NCBI RefSeq assembly: GCF_001552135.1 | Contig: NZ_BCQP01000017.1 | Span: forward strand, 310,001-374,000 | Direction of reading: 5' to 3' | Length of the DNA stretch: 64,000 bases | DNA from: Actinomadura chibensis NBRC 106107 | Lineage (GTDB): Bacteria > Actinomycetota > Actinomycetes > Streptosporangiales > Streptosporangiaceae | In this document: piece after piece, positions 63,474 to 64,000 of the stretch | Layout of the letters: every line of letters starts with the position of its first letter | Numbering within the stretch: the stretch's first letter is position 1 | Program-made: the position numbers and the translations under genes | Notes under the pieces: model-generated | What the model was told of the DNA's origin: nothing | What the model saw: the letters and a program-made list of their open reading frames with translations, nothing else | Database searches by the model: none

Positions 63474-64000
63474 ATGCCCCCTCGGAACGATCTTGATCCA
63501 GATAACGATCATTGGCATTGGCTGGCTTCTGACCTGCGGGTATGGCGGCTTGAGCGGAACATGACACAGCCCGCTCTCGGCGAGATTCTTGGGGTGACGA
63601 AAACTCAGGTTTCGAACTGGGAATCGGCTCGCGAAAACCTGCCGATGAAGCACGCCGAAACTCTTGACCTGGTATGGCGTACTGCGGGGCATTTCACCCG
63701 GCTTCGTCGGCTGGCGGAGCGGGCGCACGATCCCGGCTGGTGGAGTCAATACACGCCGATTGAGGCCAGGGCGTCCCGCATCTGCTACTGGGCTCTAGCG
63801 ATCATCCCCGGACTGCTCCAGACCCCGGACTATGCACGTGCGCTGCTGGAGGGCGGTCAGATCATCGAGGACGTAGAAGAGTTCGTCACCGCTCGCATGG
63901 CCCGTCAAGCAGTGCTTGAGCGGGAGCAACCGCCGGAGTTGCGGGTGTTGATCAACGAGGCGGCACTGGATCAGCCCGTAGGTGGTGCGGAAGTAATGCG
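63474..64000 (+). CDS. XRE-family regulator with DUF5753-like (Scr1-type) domain, cut by window end
   Basis: Starts at ATG 63474 (MPPRNDLDPDNDHWHWLASD) and remains open to the window end (about 175 residues visible). N-terminal HTH (MTQPALGEILGVTKTQVSNWESARENLP), then HAETLDLVWRTAGHFTRL and the effector domain opening with ARASRICYWALAIIPGLLQTPDYARALL, the hallmark of the actinobacterial XRE/DUF5753 family. A later ATG at 63561 would cut into the HTH region. Partner of the divergent ATP-binding protein. Confidence 0.9.
   Translation, partial: MPPRNDLDPDNDHWHWLASDLRVWRLERNMTQPALGEILGVTKTQVSNWESARENLPMKHAETLDLVWRTAGHFTRLRRLAERAHDPGWWSQYTPIEARASRICYWALAIIPGLLQTPDYARALLEGGQIIEDVEEFVTARMARQAVLEREQPPELRVLINEAALDQPVGGAEVM

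Noticed and set aside
62893-63564. Plus-strand open frame across the ATP-binding gene and into the XRE gene
   Set aside because: Antisense to the GHKL motifs and out of frame with the XRE HTH.

Overview
The window is a chromosomal segment of a high-GC actinobacterium. GC at third codon positions is extreme, GTG starts are common and stop/start overlaps (ATGA, GTGA, TGATG) are frequent. An mce lipid-import operon sits beside mkl and rplL. The run rpmG-hadA-hadB-murB-aspC-tRNA-Trp-secE-nusG-rplK-rplA-rplJ-rplL follows the order known from Streptomyces and Mycobacterium. A second, partial nuo cluster, a class F-like sortase and an XRE/ATP-binding regulator pair also fit a Streptosporangiales-type organism. 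Actinomadura or a relative is my guess, from gene content only.

Layout. 0-10.7 kb (minus): a complete Mce transporter operon, from the ATPase mkl through two YrbE permeases and MceA-F to a Mce-associated protein. 11.2-19.1 kb (minus): rplL, rplJ with its leader, two paralogous lipoproteins, an acyl-CoA ligase, rplA, rplK, nusG, secE and tRNA-Trp. 19.3-30.8 kb: aspartate aminotransferase, a SigE-family sigma factor with a membrane partner, a proline-rich secreted protein, an adenosine deaminase-like enzyme, a GDT1-type manganese exporter behind a yybP-ykoY riboswitch, murB, hadA/hadB, rpmG, tRNA-Met, tRNA-Thr, a PP2C-like phosphatase and a MerR regulator. 31.2-33.5 kb (plus): sortase, glycosyltransferase and a 54-residue membrane protein.

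33.5-38.2 kb is an accessory, eroded region. It has small orphan genes, one gene of lower GC, two decayed integrase copies in inverted orientation, a response-regulator pseudogene, and tRNA-Tyr as the likely integration site. The housekeeping gene yajQ lies inside it. 38.4-49.4 kb (minus): htpX and a nuo cluster (A, B, C, H, I-N) lacking nuoD, E, F and G, with one opposite-strand helix-hairpin-helix gene inserted. 49.5-58.8 kb (plus): two paralogous proline-rich membrane proteins, korA-korB (2-oxoacid:ferredoxin oxidoreductase), a SecD-head-domain membrane protein and a Ser/Thr kinase. The missing NADH module beside korAB suggests a ferredoxin-linked complex I, which is an inference.

58.8-64 kb (mostly minus) is the least familiar part. 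It holds a ClpX-type zinc-finger/HTH protein under a promoter with two near-identical palindromes, four small paralogous proteins formed by tandem duplication of a two-gene cassette, a fragment of a methyltransferase between the copies, a two-TM acidic linker protein, and a divergent anti-sigma-type ATPase/XRE regulator pair. I recognise no described system there. It is the best candidate in the window for something new.
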